Shown here: in pieces, positions 17,182-23,760 of the stretch | Layout: every line of letters begins with the position of its first letter | How positions within the stretch are numbered: position 1 is the stretch's first letter | NCBI GenBank assembly: GCA_007123785.1 | Contig: SLGL01000215.1 | Coordinates: 1-29,136, forward strand | Length of the DNA: 29,136 nt | Direction of reading: 5' to 3' | Origin: Balneolaceae bacterium | GTDB taxonomy: Bacteria; Bacteroidota; Rhodothermia; Balneolales; Balneolaceae | The notes under the pieces: model-generated | What the model was told of the DNA's origin: nothing | Seen by the model: the letters and a program-made list of their open reading frames with translations, nothing else | The model's database searches: none | Made by a program: the position numbers and the translations under genes

Positions 17182-17244
17182 CGGTTTTCTCACCAGGAGA
17201 TTTTTTCCTCAGTAAAGCCCTGCTACACTAAAACTTTGCAGGGC
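17182..17244. repeat. Fragment of the CTAACCCGGATTT repeat family, with a hairpin
   Basis: Bases 17182-17218 match the left end of the element at 26282-26318 at about 32 of 37 positions (TTCTCACC, AGGAGATTTTTTCCT). Immediately after, GCCCTGC (17217-17223) pairs perfectly with GCAGGGC (17238-17244). The rest of the 365-base gap before the channel gene holds no gene that I can support. Confidence 0.5.
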
Positions 17245-17331
17245 AGGTGAAGAACATTAGACACTTGCCAATTCATTCATAAAAACAGAAAAGTAATAGT
17301 AATACAATAACGCTTTGAAAAAGGGGATTTA

Positions 17332-18216
17332 ATGCCGGGAAAGTATCACAAAAATGAGATGGGGCAACAACGAAAACCTGAATCTCATGATGCGTACGAG
17401 CCAGGCCTGATCGCAGAAAAGGTTCTCAGTGTGGGTGTCAAGAAAGTGCGGTATCCCATCTACAAGACATTGATTCTCGGAATTATGGGTGGTGGATTTA
17501 TTTCAATGGGGGCACTTTTTGAGCTGTATATGTATGCTGATCCATTTATTGAAACGAGCACAGGCGCTGTTTTGGGCCCGCTTTTTTATGCCCTGGGCTA
17601 TGTGCTGGCATTTATCAGCGGGGCGCAAATTTTTACCACCAATAACCTGGCAGTAATGGGTGCTGCAACAGGTAAAATTTCTTTGCTGGAGTTAACCAAA
17701 AACTGGACAATTGTTCTTGTTGCAAATATTATTGGCGCGGCCACTATAGTGGTGCTGTTTTACTTTTCTGGTTTGATTTATCAGTTTGATTTTGGCCTGA
17801 TTGATGTAGCAAAAACTCTGACTTCTCAAAAGTTGCATTTTACACCGGTTCAGACCATTATCATTGGAATATTTGGCAACATTATGATCTGTGCCGGTTT
17901 GTGGCTGGCAATGAGCGGAAAATCTCTTATCGATCAATTTGTAGCCCTTTACCTGCCGGTTGCCGCTGTACCTGCAATGAATTTCCAGCACAGTACCGGC
18001 AATATGTTCCAGTTTTTTCTTGCCTTGATCACCGAAACTGAAACCGTAGATCTTGAATTGCCTTCCGAGGTTACTTTCTGGGCAGTTACCAGCAATCTTG
18101 TGTATGTATCATTAGGAAATATTATAGGCGGTGGAATTTTTATAGCTCTTATCTACTACTTTGTATTCATCAGGGAAACACGATTCGACAAACGCAGTGA
18201 GGAAGGTTCTGATTAG
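17332..18216 (+). CDS. Formate/nitrite transporter (FNT) family channel
   Basis: This 294-residue membrane protein has six hydrophobic helices in the FNT arrangement (roughly 45-70, 83-105, 126-150, 177-200, 205-225 and 252-280). Family features include LILGIMGGGFISMGALFE at the first helix, GAQIFTTNNLAVMGA (equivalent to the first re-entrant loop), FGNIMICAGLWLAMSGKS, and FQHSTGNMF carrying the central pore His. The family carries formate, nitrite, acetate or hydrosulfide across the inner membrane as a pentamer; the substrate cannot be read. The N-terminal tail of about 40 charged residues is cytoplasmic. The upstream region contains a repeat fragment but no clear promoter. Confidence 0.92.
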   Translation: MPGKYHKNEMGQQRKPESHDAYEPGLIAEKVLSVGVKKVRYPIYKTLILGIMGGGFISMGALFELYMYADPFIETSTGAVLGPLFYALGYVLAFISGAQIFTTNNLAVMGAATGKISLLELTKNWTIVLVANIIGAATIVVLFYFSGLIYQFDFGLIDVAKTLTSQKLHFTPVQTIIIGIFGNIMICAGLWLAMSGKSLIDQFVALYLPVAAVPAMNFQHSTGNMFQFFLALITETETVDLELPSEVTFWAVTSNLVYVSLGNIIGGGIFIALIYYFVFIRETRFDKRSEEGSD

Positions 18217-18298
18217 CCAGTATTCCTCCCGACAAACTTGTATGGGACAGGCGTGAAACGAAATACGGGTTTAAACTTCGAGGATCAGGATAGCTTCG

Positions 18299-18739
18299 TT
18301 AGCCCGCATTTCTCACACTAAAATTATTTGAAAACGATATGCATCTAATTGTTATCAACTTATAATTCAATATAAACTTTTTTTAAAAAACACCCTGTCA
18401 AACGCTGCGAAATTTAACCGTGAGCTGCGTTGTCCCAATAATGGTTTGCTCAACGTACTCAGGTACGTTTCCGCCACCATTTTCTCCCGACCGCCGTCGG
18501 GATTGCCCACAGCTAAATTCTCTTGGTGAGAAATACGGGTTAGGCAGGCGAAGAACTTTGCACGCTTACACTCCATATCATTATGCGCAGGAAAGCGATT
18601 TTAGATTCAACACAACAGAGGGCAAAATGTCACAGAAAAACAGACTGTTTTTTTGAAGGCTCCAAATTTGATTCGTAAAGTTAGATAAATTAAAAAATCA
18701 CAATATGTTTAACATATTTATGTGAGATATCCGGACTAA
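18299..18739. repeat. MITE-like element copy 2 (internal block inverted)
   Basis: Terminal repeats TTAGCCCGCATTTCTCAC (18299-18316) and GTGAGATATCCGGACTAA (18722-18739) are inverted, matching at 15 of 18 positions. Inside, 18447-18474 and 18520-18543 are reverse-complement copies of the blocks at 26334-26361 (26 of 28) and 26276-26299 (23 of 24), while 18598-18658 matches 26366-26427 in direct orientation. A hairpin CCCGAC/GTCGGG lies at 18486-18501. The element fills most of the 548-base gap between the channel and methyltransferase genes. It has no transposase, so it would be mobilised in trans if at all. Confidence 0.65.
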
Positions 18740-18764
18740 TTATTTTGTCACCAAGCCGATGACT

Positions 18765-19412
18765 CTACTTTTCATAGATTAATACATGCCAAATCAATGT
18801 CTTTTCGTGGGTGTTCAGAGTAAACCCGTGGCTGCGTATGATGGAATCCACTTTTTGAAATGGATGGATGTAGGTACGAAAATCACTTTTTCGAAGCCTG
18901 AACCAGAGGTTTCCAAGTCTTATTCCGATGCGGATATAGAATAGTTCGCGGGGGAAGACAAGCGCATACATTTTTTTAGCTTTTTGAAGGGATCGGTCGA
19001 GCAGTTTCTCAAGATCGGGGTAGCAGCAGATCACACGGTCCAGGGTTACAATTTCGGCAGAAGGCAGTTCCGGAGCCAATTCAGTAAAATCTCCAAAATG
19101 ATATTCTGTCTTATCTGCCAGGCCGCGTTTTATTATCTCTTTTTTGGAGATATGCTGATACGCCGTTGATGCGTCCACATTAACCGATCTGTCCAGCCCT
19201 TTTTTGAATAGCTCCAGTTGAATGGCACCGATACCTCCGCCGATGTCAAGAAGTGAGGCGCCATGAACATGCATACTTTGTCGGGTGATGGCCTCCAGCA
19301 AAAGACGTGTGGATTTGTCCGGACCCCTGCGCAGATACCGGCGCAACTCTTTTTTAGCAGTTCGTTCGTTGAAGAAATCTTCAGCATCCCGGCAGTGTCC
19401 GCAGCAGCTCAT
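18765..19412 (-). CDS. SAM-dependent methyltransferase with Cys-rich N-terminus
   Basis: This 215-residue class I methyltransferase has motif I at ASLLDIGGGIGAIQLELFKK (D56, G58, G60) and further blocks NVDASTAYQ, YHFGDFTEL and IVTLDRVICCYPDLEKLL. The N-terminus (MSCCGHCRDAEDFFNERTAK) and the RYLRRGPDKSTRLLL segment resemble the Mg-protoporphyrin-methyltransferase-like group, but nothing else here suggests chlorophyll synthesis. The three Cys at residues 3, 4 and 7 might bind a metal (inference). It is cytoplasmic; the substrate is unknown. It stands alone on the minus strand, next to the repeat element. Confidence 0.85.
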   Translation of the reverse strand: MSCCGHCRDAEDFFNERTAKKELRRYLRRGPDKSTRLLLEAITRQSMHVHGASLLDIGGGIGAIQLELFKKGLDRSVNVDASTAYQHISKKEIIKRGLADKTEYHFGDFTELAPELPSAEIVTLDRVICCYPDLEKLLDRSLQKAKKMYALVFPRELFYIRIGIRLGNLWFRLRKSDFRTYIHPFQKVDSIIRSHGFTLNTHEKTLIWHVLIYEK

Positions 19413-19501
19413 AAGAATTAAGTATGGTCAGGTGTGTTGATTGGATTGGTAAAAAATTAAAGTAAAAAAAAAGAGCCAGTATCGATCGGGGCCTGCTTGG
19501 G

Positions 19502-20539
19502 TTAAAGGCGAAGCCTCAGCAGATAGTTGTTGGCCGTCATGTAGATGGTTTCTTCGGTTTCATCAAACGCAAGATTTGAAATGAATTCACCGGTTTTGAT
19601 CTGTCCAAGCGGCCGTGCATCCGGCGTAAAAATCCAGACACCACCGGGGCCCGTGGCAAAAATGTAACCGTCACTGCGAACTTTCATACCATCGGGCAGG
19701 CCTGGTTCCAGCCCCACATATTCAGTGGTATCGTAAAACAGGCTTCCATTCTCAATATCTCCGGTCTCCATTACATCATACACCATCCAGATGGAACGGT
19801 TGTTATCGGAGTTGGCCACGTAGAGCAGGCTTTCGTCAGGTGAAAAAGCAAGGCCATTTGGGCGGCTTAAATCATCCGTTAGCAGGGTGACGCTTCCGTC
19901 CGGATCTGCCCGGAATACACCCTGGATCTCCATCTCCCTGGCCGGGTCATCCACATACCCTTCAAGGCCGTAGGGAGGATCTGTAAAATAAATGCTTTCG
20001 TTGCTGTGCTGAATAAGATCATTCGGACTGTTGAATTTCTGTCCGTCATAGTTGTCGGCAACGGTGGAAAATTCCGGTGAGGGCTCATTCAGCGGGGCAT
20101 CCATCCGGGCAATTCTGCGATCGCCATGCTGACACAAGAACAGTTCACCGTCATTACCGATAATCAGTCCGTTTGAACCGATCTCTCCTCCCCTGTCAGA
20201 TGAGCCGGTGTAGCCCGATGGTTCAAGGTAAGCCTCCACACCAGACTCCTCTGTCCACCGGTAGATGGTGTTGGCAGGTACATCGGAAAAGAGAAGAAAG
20301 CCATGCTCAGCCACCCAGACAGGCCCTTCAGACCACTCAAAACCTTCGCCAATAATTTCCGGTTTGGCGTCTGTGTTCAGTACATTTTCAAGCTCATTGT
20401 CCAGTAATTCAATGTAACCGAGGGTTTCAGGGGATGTCTCCTGCCCGCGTTCGGATCGGGGATCATCACTGCAGGAAGTAATTACGAGGAGCAGGAGTGA
20501 ATAAAATAGAGCAGGCCAAAAATTATTCATGGATAACAA
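19502..20539 (-). CDS. SMP-30/gluconolactonase-like lipoprotein
   Basis: This 345-residue protein has a lipoprotein signal (NNFWPALFYSLLLLVITSC) and a six-bladed propeller of the SMP-30/LRE family: GEGFEWSEGPVWVAEHGFLL, then LFSDVPANTIYRW, KFNSPNDLI, RPNGLAFSPDESLLYVANSD, and LPDGMKVRSDGYIFATGPGG. These include the expected metal-binding Glu in EGPVW, Asn in SPNDL, and Asn/Asp in NGLAFS and PDGM. The family hydrolyses sugar lactones; this one would act outside the cytoplasm, and could handle lactones made by a PQQ dehydrogenase such as the one at 10600-12771 (inference). Translation could also begin at the second Met (20530). Confidence 0.9.
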   Translation of the reverse strand: MLSMNNFWPALFYSLLLLVITSCSDDPRSERGQETSPETLGYIELLDNELENVLNTDAKPEIIGEGFEWSEGPVWVAEHGFLLFSDVPANTIYRWTEESGVEAYLEPSGYTGSSDRGGEIGSNGLIIGNDGELFLCQHGDRRIARMDAPLNEPSPEFSTVADNYDGQKFNSPNDLIQHSNESIYFTDPPYGLEGYVDDPAREMEIQGVFRADPDGSVTLLTDDLSRPNGLAFSPDESLLYVANSDNNRSIWMVYDVMETGDIENGSLFYDTTEYVGLEPGLPDGMKVRSDGYIFATGPGGVWIFTPDARPLGQIKTGEFISNLAFDETEETIYMTANNYLLRLRL

Positions 20540-20644
20540 ATTGTCTTGATTTGGGTTGAACAGTTTAATTAAAGCAGAGTTTTTTTGAATGACAACAATC
20601 TTTTGAACAAAAAATCCGGGTAACAGGCAGGTGGCTCACTGCAC

Positions 20645-20915
20645 GCCGGGCAGCTTGCCCGGCACTCCGGAGTTAGATTCAATATCATCTGATCTATGGT
20701 TTCGGGATGATGAATCATTCTTTCATGCAGCTCAGAGGCATGCTAAGATCATCAATAACGGGTCAGCGATCCCGTTGTACGCCGGACAGCTTGTCCGGCA
20801 CCTCGGAATTTTGCATAAGAGGTGAGATGGGTTGGGGGGGAGGTGATCTTGGATGATGGTTGGCAGGAGAAAGTGTTTTTGTGCGAAGATGTGGGTAACG
20901 GGTCAGCGACCCGTT
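20645..20915. repeat. REP-like hairpin cluster
   Basis: Four compact palindromes: GCCGGGCAgctTGCCCGGC (20645-20663), AACGGG...CCCGTT (20757-20776), GCCGGACAgctTGTCCGGC (20781-20799) and AACGGGTCagcGACCCGTT (20897-20915). The first and third differ at one stem pair (G-C versus A-T) while keeping pairing. An AACGGG hairpin followed by GTAC then a GCCGG hairpin seems to be the composite unit. The last copy overlaps the 3' end of the MORN-repeat lipoprotein gene. The stretch from 20540 to 20902 has no other gene. Confidence 0.7.
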
Positions 20916-21715
20916 GTACGGTTGGATACGATTGATCCATCTTTAAATAATCTTTTTTCAAGCAGGTTTCCATCGGAGTCCCATTTTTTGTGAGTTCCGT
21001 GTGGTTTGCCGTCTTGATACATTTTCTCCTCTATCAGGTTTCCTTCAGAATCCCAGGTTAGCTGAGGGCCGGCCGGCATTCCTGTTTCGTAAACTTTTTT
21101 TGAAATCAGGTTGCCCTCTTGATTCCACTCTTTAAATGTACCGTGCGGTATGTCTTCTTGGAAATGCCTTTCGGCTGCTATCATTCCGTTATCGTGCCAT
21201 GCAATTACTTTTCCATCGATTTTTCCGTCAATCAGCTGAGATTCCATTTTTAACTGGCCGTTTTCGTGCCACATTCTTGTCATCTCCCGGTCCGATTGGA
21301 GGGAGAGAGTTCCGTCATCAAACCATGTGGCTGCGCCTGCCGGGCTGACCGGATTGGAATCAAATAGAAATTCGGCAACAGGCTGACCGTCTTCATTTAA
21401 AATGGTCTGTCTAAAATAACCATCTTCATAACGGTACTTCATCCGGAGGACTCCGTCTTCACTCCAAATAGAGCCGGAGGTAATCATTCCGTTTTCGAAA
21501 TTCAGATCAGCCTGACGAGTTTCATTATCAAAATAGGAAGTAAAATGACCGCTGGCGGGATCTCCTCTCTGGTCTGAATAAAAATTTGTCTCATCAGAAA
21601 TGTGAATTTCATCGAAAATCTCTGTGATGTGATCGGACTGAGAGGGGCTGAATTCATCGCTGCATGAAACCATTAATACAAGGAAGGGAATCAACAGAGT
21701 TGTCAGTTTTTTCAT
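20903..21715 (-). CDS. MORN-repeat (YwqK-like) lipoprotein
   Basis: This 270-residue protein has a lipoprotein signal (MKKLTTLLIPFLVLMVSC) and then a series of about 22-residue repeats of the MORN_2 type: WFDDGTLSLQS, MWHENGQLKMESQLIDGKID, AWHDNGMIAAERHF, EWNQEGNLISKKVYETGMPA, TWDSEGNLIEEKMYQDGKPH and KWDSDGNLLEKRLFKDG. Such proteins are listed as YwqK-family antitoxins, but that function is unsupported for a lipoprotein; a surface or periplasmic structural role is equally possible. The last residues (RTTGR and the stop) are encoded by a REP-like hairpin, so the original C-terminus may have been replaced. No partner toxin is adjacent. Confidence 0.85.
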   Translation of the reverse strand: MKKLTTLLIPFLVLMVSCSDEFSPSQSDHITEIFDEIHISDETNFYSDQRGDPASGHFTSYFDNETRQADLNFENGMITSGSIWSEDGVLRMKYRYEDGYFRQTILNEDGQPVAEFLFDSNPVSPAGAATWFDDGTLSLQSDREMTRMWHENGQLKMESQLIDGKIDGKVIAWHDNGMIAAERHFQEDIPHGTFKEWNQEGNLISKKVYETGMPAGPQLTWDSEGNLIEEKMYQDGKPHGTHKKWDSDGNLLEKRLFKDGSIVSNRTTGR

Positions 21716-21790
21716 AACAGAAAAGTTAAAAGAGGGAGAGAAAAAAGTGATTTTTTGAATTTGCTTTTAACTGCTTGAAGAATATCTATA

Positions 21791-21897
21791 GTGTCATGTC
21801 AACCTGAACCTGTCGGGTTTGATAGTTCAAAATCCTGTTTTTTGGATCGAATCGTTCAAAACCCGACAGGTTTCAACCGAAAGTATAGCATTGACAC
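21791..21897. repeat. Inverted-repeat (MITE-like) hairpin element
   Basis: CCTGTCGGGTTT (21809-21820) pairs perfectly with AAACCCGACAGG (21859-21870), with ATCC/GGAT near the loop. The outer ends GTGTCA (21791-21796) and TTGACAC (21891-21897) are also inverted. The whole forms a roughly 107-base long hairpin between the MORN-lipoprotein promoter area and the yceI upstream region. Confidence 0.55.
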
Positions 21898-21999
21898 AAA
21901 ACTAAAGTTATTTTAATAAATTATTCAACAAAATCAAATTGTTATGAGTCAAGCGGAAGAATGATTTTTAAAAAATTCGAAAATAACAGTTTCAACATA

Positions 22000-22034
22000 T
22001 AAATCATTGTTACAATAATATTAACAATGATTTA
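22000..22034. promoter_or_regulatory. 13-base-pair palindrome upstream of yceI
   Basis: TAAATCATTGTTA (22000-22012) and TAACAATGATTTA (22022-22034) are perfect inverted arms separated by nine AT-rich bases, about 150 bases before yceI. The left arm includes most of the 15-base word shared with the ggt upstream region (14563-14577). It is a candidate operator for a dimeric regulator. Confidence 0.45.
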
Positions 22035-22081
22035 TGATGTAAAAAACACAAAATTGAGGTAACTGATCTGATTTCGTCCAC

Positions 22082-22153
22082 TTGACATATATCAAGACAA
22101 TTTCTTGTTATATGTCAATGGAGCAGGAGAAACAAGATGTTAAATTAGTTTTG
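22082..22153 (+). promoter_or_regulatory. Candidate Fnr/Crp-type sites and promoter of yceI
   Basis: TTGACATATATCAA (22082-22095) is one mismatch from the Fnr-type consensus TTGAT-N4-ATCAA. TTGTTATATGTCAA (22105-22118) shares the TTG-N8-CAA core; together they form a 37-base imperfect palindrome. A related box, TTGTTATGAGTCAA, occurs at 21939-21952. TAGTTTTG (22146-22153) fits the Bacteroidota minus 7 consensus TAnnTTTG, and no good minus 33 TTG is present, as expected for activator-dependent promoters. With a start near 22158, the downstream box centres around minus 46. A Crp/Fnr-family gene lies 1 kb downstream. Confidence 0.5.
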
Positions 22154-22186
22154 AATTAAATATTTTAACATTAAATTTACTTTGCA

Positions 22187-22726
22187 ATGACTACTACAAC
22201 TAAAACATTATGGAAAATTGATCCGACACATTCGGAAGTGCAATTCAAAGTTAAGCATTTGGTTATTTCAACCGTAACTGGAAATTTTAGCTCATTTGAC
22301 GGGCAAATTGAAGCAGATGATGACCATTTCGAAAATGCCGAAGCAAGTTTTACTGCTGACATCGACAGCATTTCAACCAATAATAATGATCGCGATCAGC
22401 ACCTGAAATCAGATGATTTCTTCAATGCAGAAAAATTTCCTCAGCTTAAATTTGAGTCGTCGAAATTTGAAAAGACTGGCGACGGTGAGTACAAAGTAAC
22501 TGGTGACCTGACAATTCGTGACGTAACCAAAGAAGTTGTGCTTGAAGTCGTTCACGGTGGTACAGCGGGCGATCCGTATGGCCAGACCAAGGCTGGGTTT
22601 GAGGTTACAGGCTCAATCAACCGAAAAGAGTTTGGTCTCACCTGGAATGCCGTAACCGAAGCAGGAAACGTAGTTGTGGCCAATCAAATTAAACTGCAGC
22701 TGAATGTACAGTTTGTGCAGCAATAA
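22187..22726 (+). CDS. YceI-family protein
   Basis: This 179-residue protein matches the YceI-like lipocalin fold end to end: WKIDPTHSEVQFKVKHLVIS, then TVTGNFSSFDGQI, ASFTADIDSISTNNNDRDQH, LKSDDFFNAEKFPQLKFES, GDLTIRDVTKEVVLEV and the closing FGLTWNAVTEAGNVV. The family binds polyisoprenoid-like lipids such as long-chain quinones or isoprenoids. Unlike E. coli YceI it has no signal peptide, so it is expected in the cytoplasm, as in several other bacteria. Its promoter region is rich in Fnr-type boxes, suggesting control by redox or oxygen state (inference). It is a single-gene unit. Confidence 0.94.
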   Translation: MTTTTKTLWKIDPTHSEVQFKVKHLVISTVTGNFSSFDGQIEADDDHFENAEASFTADIDSISTNNNDRDQHLKSDDFFNAEKFPQLKFESSKFEKTGDGEYKVTGDLTIRDVTKEVVLEVVHGGTAGDPYGQTKAGFEVTGSINRKEFGLTWNAVTEAGNVVVANQIKLQLNVQFVQQ

Positions 22727-22748
22727 ATAATAGTGCTGCCGGGCGACG

Positions 22749-22835
22749 GAAAAATTTCAAGGCCGTTTTAGTTTAAATTCCTTCATAAGACTTATTTACG
22801 GCTGATGAAATTTTTCTATACGTCACTCATCAGCC
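22749..22835 (+). other. Overlapping alternative hairpins after yceI
   Basis: GAAAAATTTCA (22749-22759) pairs with TGAAATTTTTC (22806-22816), and GGCTGATGA (22800-22808) pairs with TCATCAGCC (22827-22835). The two stems share 22806-22808 and so compete. No poly-T run follows. It lies just after the yceI stop in a 425-base gene-free region; 22836-23050 shows nothing else I can name. Confidence 0.4.
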
Positions 22836-23060
22836 ACCCTTCAACTACGCATTAAGCTTCGTAGAACAGGTATTCTCGCCAATTGATTCAAGGCCGGGAA
22901 AAACTCAATCAAAAACTTTACCTATAACAAAAATTATATGGGTATTGTCAGGGACGGGGGTTGGGTCAGAAAGATCGGAACTTGTTAATTCCTACTTTAT
23001 TTAGGCAGGCTTTTTGGCAAAAAAAAGGGCTTGACACGAAAATTGCTTAATCATAGAAGC

Positions 23061-23098
23061 AATCGGATATCTTGATCGGGATATCCGATTTTTATTTC
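23061..23098 (+). terminator. Strong 11-bp hairpin with T-rich tail upstream of the Crp/Fnr gene
   Basis: AATCGGATATC (23061-23071) pairs perfectly with GATATCCGATT (23080-23090) around TTGATCGG, followed by TTTATTT. Read on the plus strand it looks like an intrinsic terminator for transcripts from yceI. Being only about 60 bases before the regulator gene, it could instead be an operator or attenuator. Confidence 0.5.
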
Positions 23099-23151
23099 CT
23101 TATTTTCGGTGTACTTTCTGAAGGTGAAACGTTTAACACGAAGCTATTTTT

Positions 23152-23727
23152 ATGTTTGAACGGCTCAAAGAAAGCTTATATGAGCATGTCGAATTAACTG
23201 ATGAAGAGTGGGAACTTTGCAAAAACAGTTTCCGGCCCAAACGGATGCTCAAACGACAATTCCTGCTTCAGGAGGGAGATATTTGCAGGGATTTGACTTT
23301 TGTAGAAAAGGGGGCACTTTACTCGTACTCCATGGATTCAAAAGGAAATCAGCATGTGATTCGGTTTGCTTTTGATGGTTGGTGGATGGCGAACCTGGAA
23401 AGCTTTTTCACCAACACTCCAACCCGGTTAAATATTGAGGTTCTGGAAAATAGTGAGCTACTCGTTCTGGATAAAAATAATCACGAAAAGTTACTTGAAG
23501 AGATACCATCTTATGAACGTTATCATCGTATAATTATTCAGAATGCGTATGTAGCGCTACAGCAAAGAGTAGAAAATGCATTAGGCCTTACTGCCGAAGA
23601 AAAATATGCCCGCCTGATTGAACAAAGTCCGGAGTTTCTGAATCGCGTTCCTCTGAACCTGGTAGCTTCATACCTGGGAGTTAGTCCCGAGACTTTAAGC
23701 CGGGTTCGCACAAGCTTCAGCCGTTAG
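23152..23727 (+). CDS. Crp/Fnr-family transcriptional regulator
   Basis: This 191-residue protein has a cyclic-nucleotide-binding-like beta-roll (about 25-115: RQFLLQEGDICRDLTFVEKG, ALYSYSMDSKGNQHVIRFAF, LNIEVLENSELLVLDKN), a dimer helix (RYHRIIIQNAYVALQQRVEN) and a C-terminal helix-turn-helix (VPLNLVASYLGVSPETLSRV). It lacks the Cys cluster of Fnr and the cAMP-contacting residues of Crp, as is usual for Bacteroidota members, so its signal is unknown. The recognition helix SPETLSR resembles the typical Crp/Fnr form, and Fnr-like boxes lie upstream of yceI, 1 kb away; regulation of yceI is a reasonable guess. The gene converges with the TonB-dependent receptor gene (34 bases apart). Confidence 0.92.
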   Translation: MFERLKESLYEHVELTDEEWELCKNSFRPKRMLKRQFLLQEGDICRDLTFVEKGALYSYSMDSKGNQHVIRFAFDGWWMANLESFFTNTPTRLNIEVLENSELLVLDKNNHEKLLEEIPSYERYHRIIIQNAYVALQQRVENALGLTAEEKYARLIEQSPEFLNRVPLNLVASYLGVSPETLSRVRTSFSR

Positions 23728-23760
23728 CCGGCATTTTTCATAGATTCGAGCAGCTCTTCA

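Noticed and set aside
18420..18656. 78-residue plus-strand frame
   Set aside because: It falls within the MITE-like repeat and runs across its block boundaries; the translation follows repeat structure rather than protein constraint.
20540..20902. Possible CRISPR array
   Set aside because: The repeated units are hairpins of different type and unequal spacing, with no regular spacers and no cas genes.
20903..21715. YwqK antitoxin of a toxin-antitoxin pair
   Set aside because: The protein has a lipoprotein signal and no toxin neighbour; only the MORN repeats support that name.
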